NCBI GenBank assembly: GCA_900473745.1
Contig: UCMW01000014.1
Location: 62,001-126,000 of the forward strand
Reading direction: 5' to 3'
DNA from: Hyphomicrobiales bacterium
GTDB taxonomy: Bacteria > Pseudomonadota > Alphaproteobacteria > Rhizobiales > Rhizobiaceae
DNA: 64,000 nt
A program made the translations under genes and the position numbers. A model generated the notes under the pieces. That model ran no database searches and was not told the DNA's origin. It saw nothing but the letters and a program-made list of their open reading frames with translations. Below, in pieces: positions 26,118-34,306 of this stretch. How positions within the stretch are numbered: the stretch's first letter is position 1; every line of letters starts with the position of its first letter.

Positions 26118-26780
26118 ATGGCCACACATGGCGAGCCTCTGACATTTGGCGTTGCACCTGCAGAGGCCGATGTGCTCTGCGTTTTCGTGCACGGGCGGAC
26201 CCAATCACCCGAGGACATGGTGGAGCAGGTCGTCGGACGGCTTTCGGTGCGCGGCGTGTCCTTTTGCCTGCCGCGCGCCGCCGGCAATACCTGGTATGGG
26301 GCGCGCGCCACGGATGCGCTGACGGATTCGACGCGGGCGGAGCTTCACGCTTCGCTCGAGTATGTCGAGGGGCTCGTGGGGGCCTTGCGGCAGGCAGGCG
26401 GAGTGGAGAAACCCCTTATCATCGGGGGTTTCAGCCAGGGTGCCTGCCTGTCGCTCGAATATGCCATGGCCTTCGGGTCCTGGAATGGCGCCATGGTCAA
26501 TCTTACGGGGTGCCGCGTGGGCCATGCGGGTGACGAGCGGGCGGCCCTTGATCTCGATGGGTTGCCCGTCTATCTCACCGGTTCGGACCAGGATCCGTGG
26601 ATCCCGGTCTCGGCCTTCGCTGAAGCTTCCGAGGCACTTGGGAGGTCACGGGCGAGGCTCAGATGTGAGCTGTTTCCAGGACGGGCCCACCAGGCATCGG
26701 ACATGGAAGTGGCGGCGCTGGATGCGATGCTTCGCGACCTTGCGGAGGGAAGCCGGCCATTTCGTCGCGTCGCGGCGTAG
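26118..26780 (+). CDS. MhqD-like phospholipase/carboxylesterase (alpha/beta hydrolase)
   Basis: 220 residues. The catalytic serine lies in GGFSQGACLS, the acid in LTGSDQDPWIPV and the histidine in GRAHQASDM, the triad of the phospholipase/carboxylesterase family. No signal peptide, so cytoplasmic. In Bacillus the homologous MhqD is encoded with the dioxygenase MhqO in quinone-responsive operons; here it could hydrolyse a lactone or ester formed around ring cleavage. Second gene of the rightward arm, 30 bp before the binding-protein gene. Confidence 0.85.
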   Translation: MATHGEPLTFGVAPAEADVLCVFVHGRTQSPEDMVEQVVGRLSVRGVSFCLPRAAGNTWYGARATDALTDSTRAELHASLEYVEGLVGALRQAGGVEKPLIIGGFSQGACLSLEYAMAFGSWNGAMVNLTGCRVGHAGDERAALDLDGLPVYLTGSDQDPWIPVSAFAEASEALGRSRARLRCELFPGRAHQASDMEVAALDAMLRDLAEGSRPFRRVAA

Positions 26781-26810
26781 TTTCACAATCACACCTGGGA
26801 GGAGGACAGC

Positions 26811-28085
26811 ATGATTACGCGCAGAAAACTGCTGAAGGCAGGGGCCGCCACCGGTCTCGCCTATGGTTTCGGAGGCCTCGCCGCACCGGCGATCGCCCAA
26901 GGAGCCAAGATCAAGCTCGGCTATGTCAGTCCGCAGACCGGGCCGCTGGCAAGCTTCGGCGAGAGCGACGCCTACAACATCGCCTCCTTCCTCGCGACAG
27001 AAGCGGGAAAGAACTTCGAGATCATCGTCAAGGACAGCCAGTCCAACCCGAACCGGGCAGCGGACGTTGCCAAGGAACTCATCCTTTCGGACGAGATCAA
27101 CCTGATGCTGGTCGCTTCGACGCCTGAGAACACCAATCCGGTGGCGACGACCTGCGAGGCAGAGGGCATTCCCTGCATCTCCACCAAGGCGCCTTGGCAG
27201 CCGTGGTTCATCGGGCAACAGGGCAATCCCGGCGATCCCACGAGCTGGAAACCGTTCGAATTCGCTTACCATTACTTTTGGGGTCTGGAAGACGTCATCG
27301 CCGTCTTCACCAATATGTGGAACCAGCTCGACACGAACAAGAAAGTCGGTGGTCTCTTCCCGAACGATGCCGACGGCAATGCCTGGGGCGATCCCAATGT
27401 GGGGCTGAAACCGGGCCTGGCACAGGCCGGTTTCGATCTGCTCGATCCGGGCCGTTACCAGAACCTCAGCGACGACTTCACCGCCCAGGTGAACGCCTTC
27501 AAGGACGGGCAGTGCGATATCATCACCGGTGTCGTCATTCCGCCCGACTTCACCACCTTCTGGAACCAGGCCAAGCAGCAGGGCTTCAATCCGAAAGCGT
27601 TGACTGTAGCCAAGGCCATCCTCTTCCCGCAATCAGTGGAAACGCTCGGCGCTTCCGGTCACAATCTGTCGTCGGAAGTCTGGTGGTCGGCGCAGCATCC
27701 GTTCAAGTCATCCGTGACGGGACAGAGTGCCGCCGATCTCGCGGCGGACTTCACCGCAAAGACCGGACGTCCCTGGACGCAGCCGATCGGCTTCATCCAT
27801 TCGCTGTTCGAGATGGCAACCGATGTCATGGGCCGGGTGGAGGACGTGACGGATGCCGAGGCCGTAGCCGGAGCGATTGCAGCGTCCAAGGTCGACACGA
27901 TCGTCGGCCGCGTCGAGTGGAACGGGCAAGGTGTGCCGCCATTTGCGGCCAAGAACGTCACGAAGACGCCGCTGGTCGGTGGTCAATGGCGTCGCAAGGA
28001 GGATGGGACCTTCGATTTGGTCATCGTCGACAACAAGACGGCGCCGAATATTCCGGTAGCAGGGACGATGGAAGCACTGGCCTGA
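26811..28085 (+). CDS. Tat-exported solute-binding protein of Liv type (first copy)
   Basis: 424 residues with GGGAGGAGG before the ATG. The N-terminus ITRRKLLKAGAATGLAYGF has a twin-arginine motif, then AAPAIAQG as the cleavage region. The mature part is a Peripla_BP_6 ligand-binding protein (KLGYVSPQTGPLASFGE). It is a close paralogue of the protein at 34307-35587 with shared blocks such as KDSQSNPNRAA and PWQPWFIGQQGNPGDP. No permease gene accompanies it, so it probably docks on the LivHM-type permease of the opposing operon. The ligand is probably an aromatic compound, by context. Confidence 0.9.
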   Translation: MITRRKLLKAGAATGLAYGFGGLAAPAIAQGAKIKLGYVSPQTGPLASFGESDAYNIASFLATEAGKNFEIIVKDSQSNPNRAADVAKELILSDEINLMLVASTPENTNPVATTCEAEGIPCISTKAPWQPWFIGQQGNPGDPTSWKPFEFAYHYFWGLEDVIAVFTNMWNQLDTNKKVGGLFPNDADGNAWGDPNVGLKPGLAQAGFDLLDPGRYQNLSDDFTAQVNAFKDGQCDIITGVVIPPDFTTFWNQAKQQGFNPKALTVAKAILFPQSVETLGASGHNLSSEVWWSAQHPFKSSVTGQSAADLAADFTAKTGRPWTQPIGFIHSLFEMATDVMGRVEDVTDAEAVAGAIAASKVDTIVGRVEWNGQGVPPFAAKNVTKTPLVGGQWRRKEDGTFDLVIVDNKTAPNIPVAGTMEALA

Positions 28086-28093
28086 GCGGCTAT

Positions 28094-28124
28094 AGAAAGA
28101 GGGCGCAGTTTGCGCCCTCTTTCT
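28094..28124. terminator. Bidirectional terminator between the two arms of the island
   Basis: AGAAAGAGGGCGCA (28094-28107), loop GTT, TGCGCCCTCTTTCT (28111-28124): a perfect 14-bp stem with A/T-rich ends on both sides. It lies between convergent genes. Confidence 0.9.
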
Positions 28125-28182
28125 ACAATTCGTTTTTACGGACGATCACAGATGTCCGGGACGGCCCCGAGCACGCCGGGCG

Positions 28183-29064
28183 TCAGTCCGCCCGAACCAG
28201 CACGAAGTCGTGCTTCACCTCCCAGAATTCCTCCGTAAACCCATAGTCAGCCGCACGGGCCGCGTCCTTCTGGCGAACAAACTCCGCGAGGAGGCTTTCC
28301 TTGACGCCGAAGACAGCGTCGGAGTGGATGTAGGGATCATCCGGATCGAAGATGTGTGTGACGAGCGTCTCATAGCCATCTGCCTTGATGATGTAGTGCA
28401 GATGCGCTGGGCGATAGGGGTGACGGCCGAGCTTGCCGAGCAGCTGGCCGACCGGGCCGTCGTCGGGGATAGGATAGAATTTCGGCTTTACCGCGCGGAA
28501 CCAGTAGTGCCCCTCCAGCCCGGTGCGGAAGACGCCGCGCAGGTTGAAGTCGGGCTGGATGCCCTTCTGCTGCACATCATAGAAGCCCTCGTCGTTGGCC
28601 TGCCAGACGTCGATCACGGCATTGGCGATCGGCTTGCCCTCGGTGTCGAGAATGCGACCCTCGATCACCATGTCCTCGCCCTTGCTGTCCAGGCAGATAT
28701 TCGCCCCCATCGGCAGTTCGGGGGCGTCGGCCACATGGAAGGGGCCGAGCACCGTGCTTTCCGAGGCGCCCGAGGGCTTGCGGTTGTTGACCGCATCGAC
28801 CAGCATTGACACGCCGAGGACGTCTGACAGCAGGATGAACTCCTGCCGCCATTCGTTGCACATCTGGCCGGTGCGGGTGAGGAAGAGGATGGCCTCCATC
28901 CATTCGCCCTGGGTCGGCTCCAGTTCCTTAACCGCCTCATGCAGTTTGCGGGTGATGACCTCCATCACCTGCTTCAGCCGCTCGTCCTTGGCATTGGCGT
29001 TACGACCGATGACAACCTCGACGGAGGTCTCCTCAGTGAAGTAGCCCTTTTCATGCGCTTCCAT
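28183..29064 (-). CDS. Intradiol dioxygenase, hydroxyquinol 1,2-dioxygenase-like (distal copy)
   Basis: 293 residues. An N-terminal helical linker domain (KLHEAVKELEPTQGEWMEAI) is followed by the catalytic beta-sandwich. All four Fe(III) ligands can be placed: Tyr in EGFYDVQ, Tyr in KFYPIPDDGP and both His in RPAHLHY. The segment SESTVLGPFHVADAPELPMG is typical of hydroxyquinol/catechol 1,2-dioxygenases. It converts hydroxyquinol (or a catechol) to maleylacetate (or a muconate). Last gene of the leftward operon, 9 bp after the FAD hydroxylase. A paralogue is encoded first in the same operon. Confidence 0.92.
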   Translation of the reverse strand: MEAHEKGYFTEETSVEVVIGRNANAKDERLKQVMEVITRKLHEAVKELEPTQGEWMEAILFLTRTGQMCNEWRQEFILLSDVLGVSMLVDAVNNRKPSGASESTVLGPFHVADAPELPMGANICLDSKGEDMVIEGRILDTEGKPIANAVIDVWQANDEGFYDVQQKGIQPDFNLRGVFRTGLEGHYWFRAVKPKFYPIPDDGPVGQLLGKLGRHPYRPAHLHYIIKADGYETLVTHIFDPDDPYIHSDAVFGVKESLLAEFVRQKDAARAADYGFTEEFWEVKHDFVLVRAD

Positions 29065-29073
29065 GATCGTTCC

Positions 29074-30828
29074 TCACCGGTCCAGAATGGTTTTCAGGAC
29101 GCGCCGCAGCTCGCCTTCTGGGTCTTCGACGGCTGCTTCCGCGCGCCAGGCGACGTGGTGGTCGGGGCGAACGAGGAGTGCACCGGAATCGCGGATTTCG
29201 CGGGCACGGGCCCAGTCGCCGGAGAAATCCTGCCAGGTCTGGCGTGGACCAATCTTGTGGACCGTAATCGGCAGGCCGAATTCTTTCGACAGGGATTTTG
29301 CCGCAGCCACCCAGCCATCGCCGCCGATACCGGTCAGAACGGTGAAGACGCCATGGCCGGTCAGGTCCAGGCTCGAGACCTTCTCACCTTCCGGGCCGAA
29401 AAGCCAGGCATGGGGCAGCCGGGCGCCGGGCCAGCTTGTCGGCTGGTGATGCAGTTCGGCGTCCTTTTCAAAGACCGGTTCCGGCTGGCCGTCGGTGATG
29501 ACAGCGCCGGACTTGTAGCGCTGGTTCATCTCTACGCCGTGCGCGTCGAATTCGTAGACCTTGTGCGCAATCGCCTGGCGGATGGCCTCACGCTGTTTCT
29601 CCGCATCATCAGTGTCGTTGCAGCGAGCGTCCATGTTCTCCTGCATCTTCACCGGGTCGACGGAATCGAGCAGGCCAAGCGCCTTGAAGATCGGGCCGAA
29701 TTCCTCGATCGACTTGTTGGCGCGGGTCACGATCTGCTTGGCGACCGGCGCACGTTCGGCCTGGTAGCTGTCGAGAAGGCCCATGCCGGCCTGACCGCGG
29801 ATAACGGCGGCCAGCTTCCAGGCGAGGTTGAAGGCGTCCTGGATCGAGGTGTTGGATCCCAGGCCGTTCGACGGCGGATGGCGGTGGGTGGCGTCGCCCA
29901 TGCAGAAGACCCGGCCGTTCGACATGGTGGTTGCGTACATGTTGTTGACGGTCCAGGTGGAGACCGACTTGATCTTCGGCTGCAGGTCCTGGACCCCGAT
30001 GAGATCGCGCACAACCTTGGTGGCAAAGGCATCGTCGACGGCCGGAGCCGGCTGGTTGATGTCGTAACCCCATACAACAAGCCACTCGTTCCACGGGCGG
30101 ACCATGCGCACGAGGCCCATGCCGATGCCGCCGACGTCGGCACCCGGCTGCAGCACCCAGTAGAGCACCGAGGGGCGGTGGGCGACGTAGCGCGAGAGGT
30201 CGCACTCGAAGAGGATGTTCATCGAGCCGGCGACGCCCATCTTGCCCTCGAAGGAGAGGCCCGCATGTTCGGCGATCTTGGAGTTGCCGCCATCGGCGCC
30301 GACCAGAAATTTCGATCGCACGGTGAATTGCTTGCTGGTGAGCCGATCAAAGCAGGTGGTGGTGACACCTTCCGCGTCCTGAACATGGCTCACATATTCC
30401 GTCGACATGCGCGCCTGCGCCCCGCGCGCGCAGGCGGTCTTGAAGAGCAGCGGCTCCATATAGGTCTGCGGCAGGTCGTTCATCCGGCCCGGCGAGGACA
30501 GGAGATGCTCGGCGCGCGAGAGCGGATGGTTGCCCCAGCTCTGCATGCGACCGATCTCTTCGCCGGCAACGGCCGTGCAGAAGACATTCTGGCCCATCAG
30601 GTCTTGCTCGGTCGCGTACATATAGGCCTCGTCTTCGACATCGCGGCCAAGATCGCGCAGAACCTCCATCGTGCGCTGGTTGGTAATGTGCGCGCGTGGC
30701 GTCGTCGCCAGCCAGCGATAGCGGTTGATGACCATGGGCTCGAGGCCGTAGCTCGCGAGCAATGCCGCCGTTGCCGAGCCGGCCGGCCCGGTGCCGATGA
30801 TCAGGACGTCGGTTTTGATATCAGCCAT
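29074..30828 (-). CDS. TfdB/resorcinol-hydroxylase-like FAD aromatic monooxygenase
   Basis: 584 residues. N-terminal FAD-binding GTGPAGSATAALL, the FAD/NADPH motif FLVGADGGNSK and the ribityl motif FCMGDATHRHPPSNGLGSN mark a class A flavoprotein hydroxylase. The C-terminal thioredoxin-like extension fits the phenol hydroxylase/TfdB branch. Such enzymes add an ortho or para hydroxyl to phenols; with hydroxyquinol dioxygenases and maleylacetate reductase alongside, hydroxylation of a resorcinol- or hydroquinone-type ring to hydroxyquinol is the natural reading. Its start overlaps the LivM-like gene by 8 bp. Confidence 0.9.
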   Translation of the reverse strand: MADIKTDVLIIGTGPAGSATAALLASYGLEPMVINRYRWLATTPRAHITNQRTMEVLRDLGRDVEDEAYMYATEQDLMGQNVFCTAVAGEEIGRMQSWGNHPLSRAEHLLSSPGRMNDLPQTYMEPLLFKTACARGAQARMSTEYVSHVQDAEGVTTTCFDRLTSKQFTVRSKFLVGADGGNSKIAEHAGLSFEGKMGVAGSMNILFECDLSRYVAHRPSVLYWVLQPGADVGGIGMGLVRMVRPWNEWLVVWGYDINQPAPAVDDAFATKVVRDLIGVQDLQPKIKSVSTWTVNNMYATTMSNGRVFCMGDATHRHPPSNGLGSNTSIQDAFNLAWKLAAVIRGQAGMGLLDSYQAERAPVAKQIVTRANKSIEEFGPIFKALGLLDSVDPVKMQENMDARCNDTDDAEKQREAIRQAIAHKVYEFDAHGVEMNQRYKSGAVITDGQPEPVFEKDAELHHQPTSWPGARLPHAWLFGPEGEKVSSLDLTGHGVFTVLTGIGGDGWVAAAKSLSKEFGLPITVHKIGPRQTWQDFSGDWARAREIRDSGALLVRPDHHVAWRAEAAVEDPEGELRRVLKTILDR

Positions 30829-31936
30829 GTGGCCCTCCCTTTGTCGTTTGTTCTGATGGACCGCCTCGCAAGGTGCGGCGAACCGGAAAGAGTTCGATGC
30901 CGGTACGGTCGGTGATCAGGCCCCAGATCCCGCGCGGCGCAAAAAGCATGGTGACGATGGCGAGCGCCCCGAGCAGCAGCAGGTACCAGGACCCGTAGCT
31001 CGAAAGTGCATTCTGCATGAGGAAGAAGATGATAACGCCGAGGATCGGACCCTCGATGGTGCCAATCCCGCCGATGACGACGATGAAGATCACATAGGCC
31101 GTCCAGTCGGTGAGCGAGAAGGCGGCATCGGGTGAGATGCGGGCCTTCTGCAGATAGATGAGTGCGCCGACGACGCCGGTGATAAAGGCGGTGGAGAGGT
31201 AGATCACCAGCTTCAGCTTCTGGGCGTCGACGCCGAGTGCCCGGGCTGCTGTCTCGTTGTCGCGCACGGCGGCAAGACCGAGGCCCTGCTTTGAGCGCAG
31301 CAGGCGGTAGACGAACCAGATAGTCAGTACGAGCACGAGCAGCGCCAGCCAGAACGCGACCGCATCGGCTGCAGCTGCAGCCCGCATGCCGAACATGTCT
31401 TCGAGGAAGGCCACGCCGAACATGTCACGCGTCGCGTCGCGCGGAAGCGATGTGCCGGTGCCACCTCCGAGCGCCTTCCACTGGGCAAAGAGCAGGCGCC
31501 CGACCTCGGCAATGACCCAGGTGCCGATGGCGAAATAGGGGCCGTAGAGGCGGAAGGCGAAAAAGGCCGTTGGTATCGAGACCAGCACGGCGAAGAGGCC
31601 GGCGAGCGGGATTGCCAGGATGGGATCGACACCAAGCAGGATGACGAAGCCGAACAGCGCATAGGCGCCGCAGCCGACGAAAAGCTGCTGGCCGACCGAG
31701 ATGAGCCCGGCATAACCGGCGAGCAGGTTCCAGCTCTGGGCGAGTGCTAGCATAGTCAGGATGAAGAACAGATCCTGCACCACGCCGCGTGAGGCGACGA
31801 AGGGAGCTGCCGCGAGGAGCAGCACAAAGAGGATCGCTGCAATCGAAAACAGCGCGGAGAGGCGAGTGCGGGTCTCGACCCGCCAGGATGGCGTCGGGCG
31901 CATGACGTTCGACAGGATTTCTCTGTTGGCGTTCAT
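30821..31936 (-). CDS. LivM-type ABC permease
   Basis: 371 residues from the ATG at 31936; longer in-frame starts run into the upstream gene. About ten membrane helices, with the LivM signature AQSWNLLAGYAGLISVGQQLFVGCGAY and, near the C-terminus, the EAA-like cytoplasmic loop VRDNETAARALGVDAQKLKL. It forms the heterodimeric channel with the LivH-like protein encoded 7 bp upstream. Part of the importer fed by one or both Tat-exported binding proteins of the island. Confidence 0.92.
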   Translation of the reverse strand: MNANREILSNVMRPTPSWRVETRTRLSALFSIAAILFVLLLAAAPFVASRGVVQDLFFILTMLALAQSWNLLAGYAGLISVGQQLFVGCGAYALFGFVILLGVDPILAIPLAGLFAVLVSIPTAFFAFRLYGPYFAIGTWVIAEVGRLLFAQWKALGGGTGTSLPRDATRDMFGVAFLEDMFGMRAAAAADAVAFWLALLVLVLTIWFVYRLLRSKQGLGLAAVRDNETAARALGVDAQKLKLVIYLSTAFITGVVGALIYLQKARISPDAAFSLTDWTAYVIFIVVIGGIGTIEGPILGVIIFFLMQNALSSYGSWYLLLLGALAIVTMLFAPRGIWGLITDRTGIELFPVRRTLRGGPSEQTTKGGPHG

Positions 31937-31943
31937 CGTCACC

Positions 31944-32807
31944 TCAATCGACAGCGCGCGGGAAAAGACCCCGCGGACGGAACAGCAGGACGAGCAGGAA
32001 GGCGATATGGCCCGACAGGATCTGCCATTCCGGATTGATGGCGGCTCCCAGCGTTTGTGCGACGCCCAGGATGATGCCGCCTGCAAGCGTGCCCCAGAGC
32101 GAGCCGAGGCCGCCGATGATGACGGCTTCGAAGGCATAGATCAGACGCGCCGGTCCGGCGGTCGGGTCGAAATTGGCGCGGGTGCCGAGATAAAGTGCGG
32201 CGATCGTGACGATCACCATGGCGAGGCCGGTTGCGATGGCGAAGATCTGGTTCGGGCGGATGCCCATCAGGCCTGCCGTCACCACATCATCGGAGGTTGC
32301 GCGGAAGGCGCGTCCGAGAGCTGTCTTGTAGATCAGCTGGTTCAGGCCGACGATGACCAGGATCGCGGAGGCGAAGGTCAGGAGCGGCATGACGCCGGCA
32401 TTGATGCCGCCGAGCGAGAGCGATGCCTGCTCCAGTGCGCCTGCGGGGATGCGCTGGCTGTCGGCGGTGAAGGCTTCGAGCAGTCCGTTCTGGATGACGA
32501 TCGACAGGCCGAAGGTGACGAGCAGCGGCGGCAGAATGTCCTTGCCAAGCGTCCGGTTGAGCAGGTGATACTGGAGCAGATAGCCGATCCCGAACATCAG
32601 CGGTCCGGCGATCAGCGCCGCCACGAAAGAGTTGAGCCCCAGCGTGGAGACCAGCAACAGGATCAGAAAGGCCGAAAAGACGATCAGGTCGCCATGGGCA
32701 AGATTGACGAGCCGCATGATGCCGAAGACGAGCGACAAGCCAGCTGCAAAGAGGGCATAGAGCCCGCCGAGCAGGATGCCCTGGAGAATGGTATCAAGCC
32801 AGTTCAT
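31944..32807 (-). CDS. LivH-type ABC permease
   Basis: 287 residues from the ATG at 32807, which overlaps the end of the LivF-like gene by 14 bp. It begins LDTILQGILLGGLYALFAAGLSLVFGIMRLVNLAHGD, the hallmark of LivH permeases, and carries the cytoplasmic loop FRATSDDVVTAGLMGI. About eight to ten membrane helices. Partner of the LivM-like permease directly downstream. Confidence 0.93.
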   Translation of the reverse strand: MNWLDTILQGILLGGLYALFAAGLSLVFGIMRLVNLAHGDLIVFSAFLILLLVSTLGLNSFVAALIAGPLMFGIGYLLQYHLLNRTLGKDILPPLLVTFGLSIVIQNGLLEAFTADSQRIPAGALEQASLSLGGINAGVMPLLTFASAILVIVGLNQLIYKTALGRAFRATSDDVVTAGLMGIRPNQIFAIATGLAMVIVTIAALYLGTRANFDPTAGPARLIYAFEAVIIGGLGSLWGTLAGGIILGVAQTLGAAINPEWQILSGHIAFLLVLLFRPRGLFPRAVD

Positions 32808-33513
32808 GGGGCTCCGCTCCGAAATAGGCCGCGTGGATATCGGCGCGGTCGAGGTCGGCGGGCCGCCCTTCAAGGGTGACCCGACCTTCCATCATGCAAT
32901 AGACACGGTCTGCCACCTTCAGTGCCTGGGCAATGTCCTGCTCGACGATGACGATGGCGGCACCCGTTTCGCGGATACGCGGGAAGGCGGCATAGATGTC
33001 CTTGATGACAACAGGAGCGAGGCCGAGGCTCAGTTCGTCGCAGAGCAGGACTTCAGGATTGGACATCAGTGCCCGGCCGATCGCTACCATCTGCTGTTGC
33101 CCGCCAGAAAGTGCTGTCGAAGGGTTGCGGCGGCGCTCCTTCAGGATCGGAAACAATTCATAGACGGTTTCGAGCGACCACGGACCGTTCACCTTGCGAC
33201 CGTGGCGACCGACGAGCAGGTTTTCCTCGACCGTCAGCGAGGGGAAAAGCCGGCGGCCTTCGGGCACCAGCGCAATGCCGCGGGCCATGACGTCGGGGGC
33301 AGCCAGTGCGCCGATCGGCTGACCTCGAAGTAGGACAGCAGCCGGGTCATTGCGCAGCACGCCTGATATCGAACGCATCAGCGTCGATTTGCCCGCGCCA
33401 TTGGCGCCAATAACGGCAATCGTCTCGCCTGGATTGAGGACGAGGTCGACGCCGAACAGGGCCTGGAAGTCGCCGTAGAAGGCGGTGAGGTTCTTCGTTT
33501 CGATGAGGCTCAT
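32794..33513 (-). CDS. LivF-type ABC ATP-binding protein
   Basis: 239 residues. Walker A GANGAGKSTLMRSI, signature ALSGGQQQMVAIGRALM, Walker B VLLCDELSLGLAP, the short C-terminus and LivF order of motifs. Energises the LivHM-type channel together with the LivG-like ATPase. Start ATG 33513 lies 3 bp after the LivG stop; its end overlaps LivH. Confidence 0.95.
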   Translation of the reverse strand: MSLIETKNLTAFYGDFQALFGVDLVLNPGETIAVIGANGAGKSTLMRSISGVLRNDPAAVLLRGQPIGALAAPDVMARGIALVPEGRRLFPSLTVEENLLVGRHGRKVNGPWSLETVYELFPILKERRRNPSTALSGGQQQMVAIGRALMSNPEVLLCDELSLGLAPVVIKDIYAAFPRIRETGAAIVIVEQDIAQALKVADRVYCMMEGRVTLEGRPADLDRADIHAAYFGAEPHELA

Positions 33514-33516
33514 CTG

Positions 33517-34236
33517 TCAGACCTCCATACCGAGATATATTTCGCGCACCTCGCGCGAATTCATGATGGTCTGCGGATCGCCATGGCCGATCATCCGACC
33601 GAAGTTGAGGACCAGGATCTTCTCGGCGACAGCGTTCAAGGCATGCAGGACGTGCTCGATCCAGATGATCGTCATTCCGCGCTGGTGGACGCGCTTGATC
33701 GTTGCGACCAGCTGCCGGCATTCGCCCTCGGTCAGCCCACCGGCGATCTCGTCGAGCAGGAGAAGCTTGGGCTTTGTGGCAAGCGCCCGGGCGAGCTCCA
33801 GCCGCTTCCGCTCCAGCAAAGTGAGGCTGCCGGCCGGGCGGTTGGCCTTGGCGATCAGGCCCGTTTCGACCAGGATCTCGGCGCAGAACTCGGCGACGTC
33901 GGCTTCGCTGCTTTCGCTGCCGAAGGCGCCGGCGACGAGCAGATTCTCATAGACCGTCAGTCGCTCGAAAGGCTGGGGAATCTGGAAAGTGCGGCCCATG
34001 CCGGCGAAGCAGCGCTGCATAGGCGGCACGTTGGTCACGTCACGGCCATCGAAATGGACAGTGCCCTTGGCGCCGGAGAGGTTGCCAGTGATCAGGTTGA
34101 ACAGCGTCGACTTGCCGGCGCCGTTTGGCCCGATGACGCCAAGCGCCTCGCCTGCTTCAACAGAAAAGCCGATGTCTTCGGCGACCACGAGGGCCCCGAA
34201 GGACTTCGACACACCATTCAATTCCAGGATCGGCAT
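33517..34236 (-). CDS. LivG-type ABC ATP-binding protein
   Basis: 239 residues from the ATG at 34236 (GGAGGAGTG upstream). Walker A GPNGAGKSTLFNLITG, signature LTLLERKRLELARALA (the LSGG element is replaced by LTLLE, common in LivG), Walker B LLLLDEIAGGL, and the LivG-typical insertion between Walker A and signature. The gene follows the second binding-protein gene by 70 bp. Confidence 0.93.
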   Translation of the reverse strand: MPILELNGVSKSFGALVVAEDIGFSVEAGEALGVIGPNGAGKSTLFNLITGNLSGAKGTVHFDGRDVTNVPPMQRCFAGMGRTFQIPQPFERLTVYENLLVAGAFGSESSEADVAEFCAEILVETGLIAKANRPAGSLTLLERKRLELARALATKPKLLLLDEIAGGLTEGECRQLVATIKRVHQRGMTIIWIEHVLHALNAVAEKILVLNFGRMIGHGDPQTIMNSREVREIYLGMEV

Positions 34237-34306
34237 GGACACTCCTCCGTCAGGCTTGCGGCGCCCCGACAAGGACGGGACACCGTAGCCACATGCTTCA
34301 CAAGGT

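Noticed and set aside
28939..30915. A 658-codon open frame on the plus strand opposite the FAD monooxygenase
   Set aside because: High-GC codon use leaves the complementary strand open. The plus-strand translation matches no family, while the minus strand has a full flavoprotein with all motifs.
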